In this document: positions 51,582-60,246 of the stretch, one piece after another
Numbering within the stretch: the first letter of the stretch is position 1
How the letters are laid out: every line of letters begins with the position of its first letter
Assembly: GCA_965216885.1 (NCBI GenBank)
Contig: OZ244209.1
Location: 5,208,001 to 5,272,000 of the forward strand
Length of the DNA stretch: 64,000 nucleotides
Direction: 5' to 3'
Source of the DNA: CAYNJG01 sp965216885
GTDB lineage: Bacteria; Planctomycetota; Planctomycetia; Pirellulales; Pirellulaceae
The notes under the pieces: generated by a model
Database searches by the model: none
The model's input: only the letters and a program-made list of their open reading frames with translations
What the model was told of the DNA's origin: nothing
Program-made: the position numbers and the translations under genes

Positions 51582-51611
51582 AAAAAAGCCCGATGTCCAT
51601 GCCACCGGGCT
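51582..51611 (-). terminator. possible minus-strand terminator upstream of the tRNA array
   Basis: A 6-bp stem AGCCCG/CGGGCT with a 13-base loop is followed by six T on the minus strand. It lies 66 bases upstream of the first tRNA and could shield the array from read-through. No minus-strand gene is seen above it, so its role is unclear. Confidence 0.4.
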
Positions 51612-51612
51612 C

Positions 51613-51962
51613 ACAGTTTTTCACTGTTTTGCATCCCGTGTCACAAGCGAAGTTGATCGAGCGACGAAGTCATCGATTGGCTATGTAGTTGCCAATCCAG
51701 AACGGCGTCGACCGATATGTCGCGTTGATAAAACTGGTGCAGGAAAGTCATGGTTTATTCTTTGCTCGTTGATTTCAAATGCCGCGGCCACAACCGGCTC
51801 GCATCTATCAAGACGCGGTTCTCCCTCGCGGGTTCAGAAAAAATCCGGAGCGACCCTCAATTCACCGGAAAAATCAGAATTCAGAATCGATGAACCTACC
51901 GTTTGCCTCGACCGGGTTCCGCTATAGTGGCGAACTGATCAATCCTCGTTTCAGGGACGGCC
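51613..51962. other. intergenic region, no gene seen
   Basis: About 350 bases before the propeller-methyltransferase gene. Plus-strand frames here lack ribosome binding sites and family-like residues. A TATAGT hexamer at about 51923-51928, some 35 bases before the next ATG, may be a -10 box, but I see no well-spaced -35 partner. Confidence 0.35.
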
Positions 51963-54900
51963 ATGAAAGCCCAATCACTGTTGCAAACCCTGTTTGTAGT
52001 CTTCGTCATCACCGCATCCCTCCGCGGCGACTGGCCGACGTACCAGCACGACGCCTCCCGCAGCGGCTCGACTACCGAACAGGCGCCGCGCGATCCTGTG
52101 CATGCGTGGATGTATCGATCGGCAGTTCGGCCAACTCCTGCCTGGGACGAGCCAGCGCTGTGGGACGGTTGGGGCAAAGTCTATGACCTCAAGAATCGGC
52201 AGGTGTTCGACAAGGCTTTTCACGTCGCCGTTTCCGGTGATCGCGTCTTCTTTGGATCGTCGGTTGATGATCAGGTGCACTGCCTGAATACCACCACCGG
52301 AGAAAAGGTGTGGACCTTCTTCACCGAAGGCCCCGTGCGTTTGGCGCCGACCCTTCACAAGGATCGGGTCTATGTCGGCAGCGACGATGGCTTCGTGTAT
52401 TGCCTGTCGGCGGAATCGGGCGACCTGATCTGGAAGAAGAGCCCCGGTCCTGCCAACCGGCGAGTCGCGGGCAACGGGCGTGTTGTTTCGCCATGGGCCA
52501 TTCGCACCAGTGTTGTCATCGAAGGAGACACGGCGTATTGCGGAGCTGGCGTGATTCCGTCCGAAGGTGTTTACGTCGTAGCCATGAACGCCGATACGGG
52601 AGCGGAAATCTGGAAGTCCGAAATGAAGGACCTGCCCGCACAGGGATACATGCTCGCTTCCAAATCGCGGCTCTACGTCGTCACCTCACGTGACACTCCC
52701 GTGGTACTCGATGCCAAAACGGGAAAACGCCTGCACAAGGTGAAGGGCGGCGTCGGCGGAACCTATGCGTTGCTGACCGGCGATACACTCATCTACGGTC
52801 CCAGCAAAACTGGCGACGTTAACATGATCGGCGAGAGCCAGGACGTGTTGGCTCAGTTTCAGGGCAACCACATGATCGTGGCCCAGCCGTTGTCCTACCT
52901 GCAAAGCAAAGAGGAACTGTCGTCGCTCGATCGCGGTCAGTACGTCAAGGTTTATGGTGAACGCAACAAGGTCGGACGCCAGAAATCGGCACTCGAAAAG
53001 CAACTGAAGAAAGCCAAAGAGGAGAAGAAGGAAGCGGACATCACGAAGCTGAACGCGGAAGTCGACGCGATCGCGAAGAAGTACAAATCGCTCGGAGACG
53101 AGTTGAAAGCGTGCTTGAAATGGCGGACCAAATGCAAGGTGCCGTTCGCATTGATTCTGGCGGGCGATGTGTTGATCGGTGGCGGCGACGGAGAAGTGAT
53201 TGCCGTCGATGCACAGAACGGCCGCAAGCTGTGGACGCGTGAGGTGCCCGGCAAGGCGTACGGCCTGGCACTCAGCGAGGGCAAGCTGTTTGTGAGCACG
53301 GACGAAGGCACGATTCACTGTTTTCACGATGGCGTCAAAGACACGCCTATGGCAGGTTTCGCCGACCGCCCCGTTCGCCACCAGTCCTTTCAGGGAACGA
53401 TTGAAGGCGCCGAGCGAATCCCGGACGGCATCCATGGCCCGTTCACCGAATTCGTTGCCGCAGAGAAAGTCAGTATCGAATGGGACACTCCCGTACCGAC
53501 GACATCGCTGCTGCGATTTGGCCTGGACATGAACACATCACAAGTCCAGACCGACGATGAGCTGAAGACGCATCATCAGTTCGTGGTAGACAACGTTCAA
53601 CGCGAGGTCGTCTATCGTTTTCAGGTCGGCGGCACCGATGCCAGCGGCAAGGAAACGACGACGGAAGCCTATCGATTCGACTCGCATCTAAACTATGTAC
53701 CGCCACAACCGGTCGCCGCTTCTTCGCCCTACGGCGGGAATGAGCGCAGAAAAGCGGCGGCCCAACGCTACATCGATCTGGTGGGAGATCGCGGTTATGC
53801 GATGGTTGTCGGTGCGACCGACGGCGGACTGGCCTACGAACTGGCGGCGGCCAGCAACCTGCGCGTCCTCGTGATCGAAAACGACCCGGCCAAGGCGAAA
53901 ACGGTACGCGAAACGCTGGAGCAGACGGGACTATACGGAGCTCGTATTTCGGTACACGTCGCGAATCTTGCCGAAACCGTTTACGGCCCATTCCTGGCGA
54001 ACCTGATTGTTTCCGAAAGCATGTATGAGACCGGCAAACTACCGGCAGCGATGAGCGATCTGTATCGCTGCCTCAAACCCGCAGGCGGAGTACTGGCGTT
54101 GGAAACGAAAGACGCCGAGGCAGTCGAGAATCCCGAAACACCGTCGTGGCAGGAATTCAAAGGTGGTCCTGGCACGTCACTCGTTCATCGGCGAGATCGG
54201 CTGCCGCGGACAGGCGAGTGGACGCACCAGTATGGCAACGCCGACAATTCCGCGTGTAGCAAGGACGATCAAATTCGCGGCGAAATGATGGTGCAGTGGT
54301 GGGGTCGACCGGGTGCACGTCCGATGCCCGACCGTGGTAATCGAAATCCGCCGCCCGTTTCGGCCAATGGCCGGCTCTACGTGCAGGGAAATCGAACGCT
54401 ATTCGGGCTGGATGCCTACAACGGAACAATTCTCTGGTCCAAGCAGATTCCAACCATGCGAAGGGCCAACATGCCGCGTGACGGGTCGAACATGGTCGCA
54501 GCGGACGAACACGTTTGCGTCGCGATTCAGGGTAAGTGCGTCGCGTTCGATGGACAGACGGGCAAACGACTGCGCGACTTTGAGGTTCCCGAAGAACTCA
54601 GGCTGCGTGACTACGACTGGGGTTTCGTTTCACGTATCGGTTCTCAGTTGTACGGATCCACGGTGCGTCGCGGCTCGAGCTACCTTGGCGACAAGGGCGA
54701 GTGGTACGAGGGCTTCGCGGCCAAGGACACGGCCAAGGTTACCAGCGACGGGTTCTTCTCGATCAACGCCTATTCCGGCGAAACGGATTGGACCTACGCT
54801 AACGGAGCGATCATCAATTCGACGATTACGATAGCCAATGGGCGCGTGTACTTCGTCGAAAGCCGCAATGACGACGTTCAGGATCTCGACACCGGCCGGC

Positions 54901-55526
54901 TTACCAAAGAGATCATGAAAGACCAGGTACTCGTCGCGCTCGATGCCGTGACGGGCAAGATCATCTGGGAACGGCCGTACGATTTCAGCAGTTGCCAATA
55001 TGTCGCCTACATGACGCACGGCAACGATACCGTCCTCGTGACGGGAACGGACGAGAAGAACACGTTCCACACGTTTGCATTTGACGCGACCAGTGGCGCA
55101 GAGCTGTGGAAGCATTCGGCCGCCGTCAAGAAGGGCCACCATACCGGCCAACTCGCTCACCCAACGATCGTTGGCGATCTCGTGTACTTCAACAAGCACA
55201 CGTATGAACTACGGACGGGAAAAGTGCTGGGTGTACACAACTTCGACTGGCATGGCTGCGGCGTCATGTCGGCCTCCAACCATACCGTCTTCAGTCGATA
55301 CGAGTACCACGGCATGCTGGACCTGGACACCCACAAACGCACCGAGTTCCTTGGCATCCGTAGCGGATGCTGGCTGAGCCTGATCCCCAGCGGTGGGTTG
55401 CTGTTGGCACCGGAAACCAGTGCAGGATGTTCCTGCGGGCACTCGATCCAGACGTCGATCGCCTACGTGCCACGCCAGGTCGCTGACGCCGCCGGTACTG
55501 TCGACGACGAAACAGGCGGCCAATAG
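51963..55526 (+). CDS. secreted PQQ-propeller protein with an internal methyltransferase-like domain
   Basis: An 1187-residue exported protein. A signal peptide (1-21) is followed by a PQQ-type propeller (~25-465, with VHCLNTTTGEKVWTFFTEG, VYCLSAESGDLIWKK and VIAVDAQNGRKLWTRE) that is interrupted by a lysine/glutamate coiled coil (~330-385). Next come a fibronectin-like strand region (~490-590) and a Rossmann segment (~600-725: GYAMVVGATDGGLAYELAAA, LVIENDPAKA, then LYRCLKPAGGVLALE) resembling SAM methyltransferases. A second propeller (~745-1175) repeats LFGLDAYNGTILWSKQ and VALDAVTGKIIWERP. Substrate and cofactor are unknown, and SAM is not expected outside the cell. Confidence 0.82.
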   Translation: MKAQSLLQTLFVVFVITASLRGDWPTYQHDASRSGSTTEQAPRDPVHAWMYRSAVRPTPAWDEPALWDGWGKVYDLKNRQVFDKAFHVAVSGDRVFFGSSVDDQVHCLNTTTGEKVWTFFTEGPVRLAPTLHKDRVYVGSDDGFVYCLSAESGDLIWKKSPGPANRRVAGNGRVVSPWAIRTSVVIEGDTAYCGAGVIPSEGVYVVAMNADTGAEIWKSEMKDLPAQGYMLASKSRLYVVTSRDTPVVLDAKTGKRLHKVKGGVGGTYALLTGDTLIYGPSKTGDVNMIGESQDVLAQFQGNHMIVAQPLSYLQSKEELSSLDRGQYVKVYGERNKVGRQKSALEKQLKKAKEEKKEADITKLNAEVDAIAKKYKSLGDELKACLKWRTKCKVPFALILAGDVLIGGGDGEVIAVDAQNGRKLWTREVPGKAYGLALSEGKLFVSTDEGTIHCFHDGVKDTPMAGFADRPVRHQSFQGTIEGAERIPDGIHGPFTEFVAAEKVSIEWDTPVPTTSLLRFGLDMNTSQVQTDDELKTHHQFVVDNVQREVVYRFQVGGTDASGKETTTEAYRFDSHLNYVPPQPVAASSPYGGNERRKAAAQRYIDLVGDRGYAMVVGATDGGLAYELAAASNLRVLVIENDPAKAKTVRETLEQTGLYGARISVHVANLAETVYGPFLANLIVSESMYETGKLPAAMSDLYRCLKPAGGVLALETKDAEAVENPETPSWQEFKGGPGTSLVHRRDRLPRTGEWTHQYGNADNSACSKDDQIRGEMMVQWWGRPGARPMPDRGNRNPPPVSANGRLYVQGNRTLFGLDAYNGTILWSKQIPTMRRANMPRDGSNMVAADEHVCVAIQGKCVAFDGQTGKRLRDFEVPEELRLRDYDWGFVSRIGSQLYGSTVRRGSSYLGDKGEWYEGFAAKDTAKVTSDGFFSINAYSGETDWTYANGAIINSTITIANGRVYFVESRNDDVQDLDTGRLTKEIMKDQVLVALDAVTGKIIWERPYDFSSCQYVAYMTHGNDTVLVTGTDEKNTFHTFAFDATSGAELWKHSAAVKKGHHTGQLAHPTIVGDLVYFNKHTYELRTGKVLGVHNFDWHGCGVMSASNHTVFSRYEYHGMLDLDTHKRTEFLGIRSGCWLSLIPSGGLLLAPETSAGCSCGHSIQTSIAYVPRQVADAAGTVDDETGGQ

Positions 55527-55690
55527 GCGGCAATAGGCGACGGTGCCGAAATAACCGATAAACCCGGCAGAATCGCGTCTTGACGGACAATCCAGGGAGG
55601 ATTCTGCAGTCGGGGGGAACACGTTGGGCACGAAGTGGTGAAATTGCAACGAATACTTGATCGTCGCACCACACTCTTCGAATCCAACCA

Positions 55691-57244
55691 ATGTCTACGA
55701 CCACTGAACCTACGGTCCTCGAGAACATCGCGATCATCGATAGCGATTCTATTGATCAGGATCTTGCCGTCATTGACCACGAACTTCTCGCCGTCGAGGA
55801 CTTCGACGCGGCCAACGCGGCGCGCACGCGCATCGGCGAACTGACCAAGCTTTCAGTCATCGTGCCCGTCTACAACGAGCGGTGGACGGTCGAACAGTTG
55901 CTGCGGCAGGTGCTGACGTCCCAGGTGGACCTTGATATCGAAGTTATCGTCGTCGACGACGGCTCCACCGACGGCAGTGCTGAGGTCGTCGAGCGACTTG
56001 TAGGCGAGGACGACCGCATCAAGTTGGTGCGACACCCGAAAAGACACGGCAAGGGCCGCGCGATCCGGACTGCAATCCACCACATCACCGGTGACATCGC
56101 CGTGATTCAGGATGCGGACCTCGAATACAACCCTGATGAATTCCCAAAACTGATCCGTCCCATTGTCGATGGTCGGGCCGATGCCGTATTTGGTTCGCGA
56201 TTCGCAGGCCCGGAACGTCGCGTATTGTTGTTTTGGCATTCACTGGGCAATCGGCTTCTGACGCTGCTCTGCAATGCATTGAACGATCTGAATCTGACCG
56301 ACATGGAGACATGCTACAAGGCGATTCGGGTCGACATCCTGTGTGGACTGAACCTGAAGGCAGACTCCTTCACCATCGAAGTCGAGCTCACGACACGTCT
56401 CGCACAATGGGGAGCCCGCATCTACGAAGTGCCGATCAGCTATCGTGGTCGCAGCATCGAAGACGGCAAGAAGACGCACGCAATCGATGGGATCAAAGCG
56501 ATCTGGGCGATGTTCTTCTACCGCTGGCTGGACACGCGATTCACCTTTCACACGGGCATGTTCGTGCTCCGTTCTGTGGAGAAGGCTCGATCCTACAATC
56601 GTTGGATCGTCGATCGGATCTCCCCATGGCTGGGAACACGCGTCGCCGAAGCCGGAGCTGGCATTGGCAACATGAGCCGCCTGTTCGCGGACCGGGAACA
56701 CGTGTTACTCGCGGATCACGATCCGATCTACCTTGCCGCCTTGAGAGATACGTTCCAGACGCGCAGCAATGTGCGAGTTGCTCACGTCGACCTGACGGCT
56801 GCGGAATTCGAAACCGACTGGATCGATGATCGACTTGATACGATCTTTTGCTCGAACGTCCTGGAACACCTTGGCCCACATCGCGAGATCCTTTCGTCCT
56901 TCCACAACGCCCTGACGCCAGAAGGACATTGCATCATCATCGTGCCGGCCGAGCCTGCCATCTACAACGGACTGGACACATCTCTGGGTCACCATCGCCG
57001 CTACACGGCCGACGAGCTGCGGACGCTCATGAGTGACGTCGGATTCGATATCGTACATTCCGAGCAAGTTTGCAAACTGGGCGCGTTGGCCTGGTTCGTG
57101 AATGGAAATATTCTCCGCAAACGCCGGCTCACGCCGCGGCAAATGCTGACGTTTGATCGCCTGTGGCCCATCGTCCAGTTGTTTGACCGCTTCCTGCCAT
57201 GGCGAGGCATGTCATTAATCGTTATAGGTAAGAAACGCGGTTAA
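55691..57244 (+). CDS. family 2 glycosyltransferase fused to a SAM methyltransferase
   Basis: A 517-residue protein. After a 50-residue polar lead, residues ~53-280 are a GT2 (dolichol-phosphate-mannose-synthase-like) domain: LSVIVPVYNERWTVEQLL, EVIVVDDGSTDGS, GKGRAIRTAIHHITGD and the metal-binding DADLEYNPDEF. Residues ~317-500 are a class I methyltransferase: VAEAGAGIGNMSRLF, LADHDPIYLAAL, DTIFCSNVLEHL and LTPEGHCIIIVPAE. A bifunctional enzyme that transfers and methylates a sugar on a lipid or glycan is inferred. No membrane segments are obvious. It begins 164 bases after the propeller gene. Confidence 0.88.
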   Translation: MSTTTEPTVLENIAIIDSDSIDQDLAVIDHELLAVEDFDAANAARTRIGELTKLSVIVPVYNERWTVEQLLRQVLTSQVDLDIEVIVVDDGSTDGSAEVVERLVGEDDRIKLVRHPKRHGKGRAIRTAIHHITGDIAVIQDADLEYNPDEFPKLIRPIVDGRADAVFGSRFAGPERRVLLFWHSLGNRLLTLLCNALNDLNLTDMETCYKAIRVDILCGLNLKADSFTIEVELTTRLAQWGARIYEVPISYRGRSIEDGKKTHAIDGIKAIWAMFFYRWLDTRFTFHTGMFVLRSVEKARSYNRWIVDRISPWLGTRVAEAGAGIGNMSRLFADREHVLLADHDPIYLAALRDTFQTRSNVRVAHVDLTAAEFETDWIDDRLDTIFCSNVLEHLGPHREILSSFHNALTPEGHCIIIVPAEPAIYNGLDTSLGHHRRYTADELRTLMSDVGFDIVHSEQVCKLGALAWFVNGNILRKRRLTPRQMLTFDRLWPIVQLFDRFLPWRGMSLIVIGKKRG

Positions 57245-57637
57245 CCGGTTTCCTGAAGTTGGCCGTTGCAAGACCGGTCGGGCACACCGAGACCTGAATA
57301 TCCGCAGGAAGCGGTATCCGCAAGAAGAAGTATCCGTAAGAAGAAGTATCCGTAAGACAAAAACCCGCGAAATGATCGCGAACCCGGACGCAGGTTGATG
57401 CGTCTAGAAAGAAGATGTGCGGTAACGCCACACCTTGGTGTTAACAGGGCCACGCCGGCTAACAAGGCCATGCCTTTCCCGGCGATCGAATTCTATTCGC
57501 AAGCCCCGTCGCACACTTCAAACCCGGCGGAACTAGTCCGCTGTTTTCGCCGTTCCACTGCGAATGGCCTCTATTTCAGGCCGTCTGATTGCCCACGTTG
57601 GGTTCCGCAGGCGGGCTATCTCTCTTATTGTTTGTTC
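57245..57637. other. leader region of rnr with a 16-bp tandem repeat
   Basis: This 393-base space holds a 16-base tandem repeat at 57298-57358 (units like GTATCCGYAAGAAGAA, 3.8 copies). The remaining sequence has no recognisable gene; the open frame continuing upstream from the rnr start at 57638 to 57395 has no ribosome binding site or family-like residues. Confidence 0.6.
57298..57358. repeat. 16-bp tandem repeat, 3.8 copies
   Basis: Units begin at 57298, 57314, 57330 and 57346. Units 2 and 3 differ by one base, unit 1 by several, and unit 4 is cut short after 13 bases. The repeat lies between the GT2 gene and rnr and has no coding role. Confidence 0.85.
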
Positions 57638-59923
57638 ATGAAAGAATCAAATTACGAGCAGCTGGTGCTGCAGTACGTGGGACGCCCCAGGTACAAACCC
57701 GTCAAGGCCCGCATTCTGGCGAGGAACCTTGAAATCCCCAAGGACGAGCAGGACGAATTCAAACGGCTCATCAAACACATGGTGAGCGACGGCAAACTGT
57801 CGTACGCTCAAAATCACAAGATCCAGGCAGCCCGTTCTTCACCGATCGAAGGCTCTCCTGCTTCCGGCCCTGGCCGCAACGAAATCGTTGGGAAGTTTCA
57901 ACGCAAGGCCGCAGGCTTTGGCTTTGTTCGTCCCGAAGGAGCAAAACCCGGCTCTCGCGACCGTGACGTTTACATACCTGCGAGGCAGACGCGAAGTGCA
58001 ACCACCGGTGATACGGTACGTGCACGAGTCAACGTCTCCAGCCGTACGAGCCGACTCAGTGGCGAAATCCTGGAAGTCATCGAGCGTGGCACGAATCAGT
58101 TCGTGGGCACGTACTCGATCGAAGACGATGAGGGCTTCGTCAAAGTCGACGGTAACGTCTTCGAAGATCCCGTTTCCGTTGGCGATCCCGGCGCCAAGAA
58201 TGCCCAGGAAGATGACAAGGTCGTCATCGAGATGGTGCGTTTCCCGACCTCGTACAAGCCTGGCGAAGCGGTCATCATGGAGGTGCTGGGTCCACGTGGA
58301 CAGCCGGGCGTCGACACGCAAACGATCATCTATGAATTTGGCCTGCCGGGAGATTTCCCGGAAGATGCGTTAGACGAAGCTCGCAAACAGGCGGACCAGT
58401 TTGACGAGTCTATTTCGGACGGGCGCGTTGACCTGACGGCAGACACGATCATCACGATCGACCCGAAAGACGCGCGCGATTTTGACGACGCCATTTCGCT
58501 CGAGCGTCTTGAGAATGGTCACTGGCGTCTGGGCGTCCACATTGCCGACGTCTCTCATTTCGTTCAACCGGGCACGCCGCTGGATGTCGAAGCCAAACAG
58601 CGGGCGACGAGCATTTATCTGCCGGACAGCGTGATTCCGATGCTGCCGGAAATCATTTCCAACAACCTCGCCAGCCTCCAGCCGGACCGCGTTCGCTACA
58701 CCAAGACGGCGTTCATCGAATACACCGAAGACGGCGTCCTCATCGACACCGAGTTTTGCACGGCCGCGATCAAGAGCAAGCGACGATTCACGTATGAGGA
58801 GGTGGATGACTACCTTGAAAAACCGGTGCAGTGGAAAGACAAACTGACGCCAGAGATTTTCAGTTTACTGGACCGGATGCACAAGCTGTCCCGCATCCTG
58901 CGAAAGCGGCGGATGGCGCGTGGGTCGCTGGAACTGACCCTGCCAGAAGTCAAAATCGATCTCGACAAGCAGGGCCGCGTCGCTGGAGCTCACCGTGTGG
59001 AAAACACGGAGAGCCATCAGATGATTGAGGAATTCATGCTGGCCGCAAATGAAGCAGTGGCCGTGAAACTGCAAGACCTGCAATTGAATTTCCTCCGGCG
59101 TATTCATGAAAACCCCGAGGCACGCAAACTCAAGTCACTCACGGAATTCGTCCGGGAACTGGGAATCGAAGCGGAGAGTCTGGAGAGCCGGTTTGAAATC
59201 AAACGCATCCTGGCCGTAGTCGAAGGCAAGCCGGAGGAACAGGCACTGAATTACGCCGTCCTGCGCAGCATGCCGAAAGCCACGTATGCCCCGCAAGTCG
59301 AAGGGCATTATGCGCTGGCCAGTGACTGCTACTGCCATTTCACATCTCCCATCCGCCGCTATCCCGATCTGACCGTCCATCGCATGTTGGAATCGATCTT
59401 CCGCGGTGAGCGTCCCAAAGACGATTTCGACTTGATGGCACTCCTTGGTGAGCACTGCAGCGAGCTGGAACAGCGGGCAGAACGTGCCGAGCGTGAACTC
59501 AAGAAGCTCAAACTGCTCAGCTATATGGAGAAGCGACTCGGCGAAACAATGACGGCTCTCGTGACGGGCGTCGAGGACTTTGGCCTCTTCGCACAGGGCG
59601 TGGAAATCCCGGCCGAGGGGCTCGTACCCATCATTGGTTTGCCAGACGACCACTACGACTACGATGGCCGCGCTCATGCCTTGATTGGACGCCGCGGCAA
59701 TCAATTTCGACTCGGCGACATCGTCGAAGCGAAGATTGTGAATGTCGACATGGACGAACGAACGCTGGAGCTGGCGGTCGTGGGGAAACTGAGCGCCGAC
59801 CGACCTTCATCCAGTGCATCCCGAGGCTCGGGCAAGGGTAAAGGAAAGGACAAAGGCAAGTCGAAAGGCAAAGGCAAATCGAAGGGCAAGTCCAAGGCCA
59901 AACGCAAAAGCCAAAGACGCTAG
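57638..59923 (+). CDS. rnr: ribonuclease R (RNase II/R family)
   Basis: A 761-residue 3'-5' exoribonuclease. The N-terminal helix-turn-helix-like and cold-shock parts occupy ~1-230 (GKFQRKAAGFGFVRPEG near 85). The RNB catalytic domain contains DPKDARDFDDAISLE (~275-289) with the metal-binding aspartates, then HIADVSHFVQPG and FTSPIRRYPDLTVHR. An S1 domain follows (~637-720). The last ~30 residues are a lysine/glycine/serine tail (KGKGKDKGKSKGKGK) that should bind RNA. ATG 57638 is chosen because the family N-terminus begins there; no strong ribosome binding site is seen. Confidence 0.94.
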   Translation: MKESNYEQLVLQYVGRPRYKPVKARILARNLEIPKDEQDEFKRLIKHMVSDGKLSYAQNHKIQAARSSPIEGSPASGPGRNEIVGKFQRKAAGFGFVRPEGAKPGSRDRDVYIPARQTRSATTGDTVRARVNVSSRTSRLSGEILEVIERGTNQFVGTYSIEDDEGFVKVDGNVFEDPVSVGDPGAKNAQEDDKVVIEMVRFPTSYKPGEAVIMEVLGPRGQPGVDTQTIIYEFGLPGDFPEDALDEARKQADQFDESISDGRVDLTADTIITIDPKDARDFDDAISLERLENGHWRLGVHIADVSHFVQPGTPLDVEAKQRATSIYLPDSVIPMLPEIISNNLASLQPDRVRYTKTAFIEYTEDGVLIDTEFCTAAIKSKRRFTYEEVDDYLEKPVQWKDKLTPEIFSLLDRMHKLSRILRKRRMARGSLELTLPEVKIDLDKQGRVAGAHRVENTESHQMIEEFMLAANEAVAVKLQDLQLNFLRRIHENPEARKLKSLTEFVRELGIEAESLESRFEIKRILAVVEGKPEEQALNYAVLRSMPKATYAPQVEGHYALASDCYCHFTSPIRRYPDLTVHRMLESIFRGERPKDDFDLMALLGEHCSELEQRAERAERELKKLKLLSYMEKRLGETMTALVTGVEDFGLFAQGVEIPAEGLVPIIGLPDDHYDYDGRAHALIGRRGNQFRLGDIVEAKIVNVDMDERTLELAVVGKLSADRPSSSASRGSGKGKGKDKGKSKGKGKSKGKSKAKRKSQRR

Positions 59924-60233
59924 GCTGCAGTGACAGGCTGCAGCGACCGTATTGCAGCGCAACTCTGTCGTCTCTCAAACGCAACTTCACCGAACGATAA
60001 TTCTGCCTGATAGCACTTCTATTGCTGCAATGCTGCGATAGCAACGCCAGCGGTTGCAGTACCGGCACCGCCGGCATGCGATGCTTCTCAGGCAGTTCCC
60101 AATCGACTCGCACAGCCCGAGATTTCCGGGAACGACTGCGTGCTATCGCTCCACTGCTTCCGATGAATGTGTTGCGACGCCTTCACCGCCGGCGTTGCGC
60201 TGCCCGTAGTGCCTTCAACTCCGGTACACTCAC

Positions 60234-60240
60234 AAGGAAG
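60234..60240 (+). promoter_or_regulatory. ribosome binding site deciding a GTG start
   Basis: AAGGAAG lies 6 bases before GTG 60247, from which a lipoprotein signal begins. The longer frame from 60022 adds 75 residues without a signal or a ribosome binding site. Confidence 0.75.
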
Positions 60241-60246
60241 CCTCGC

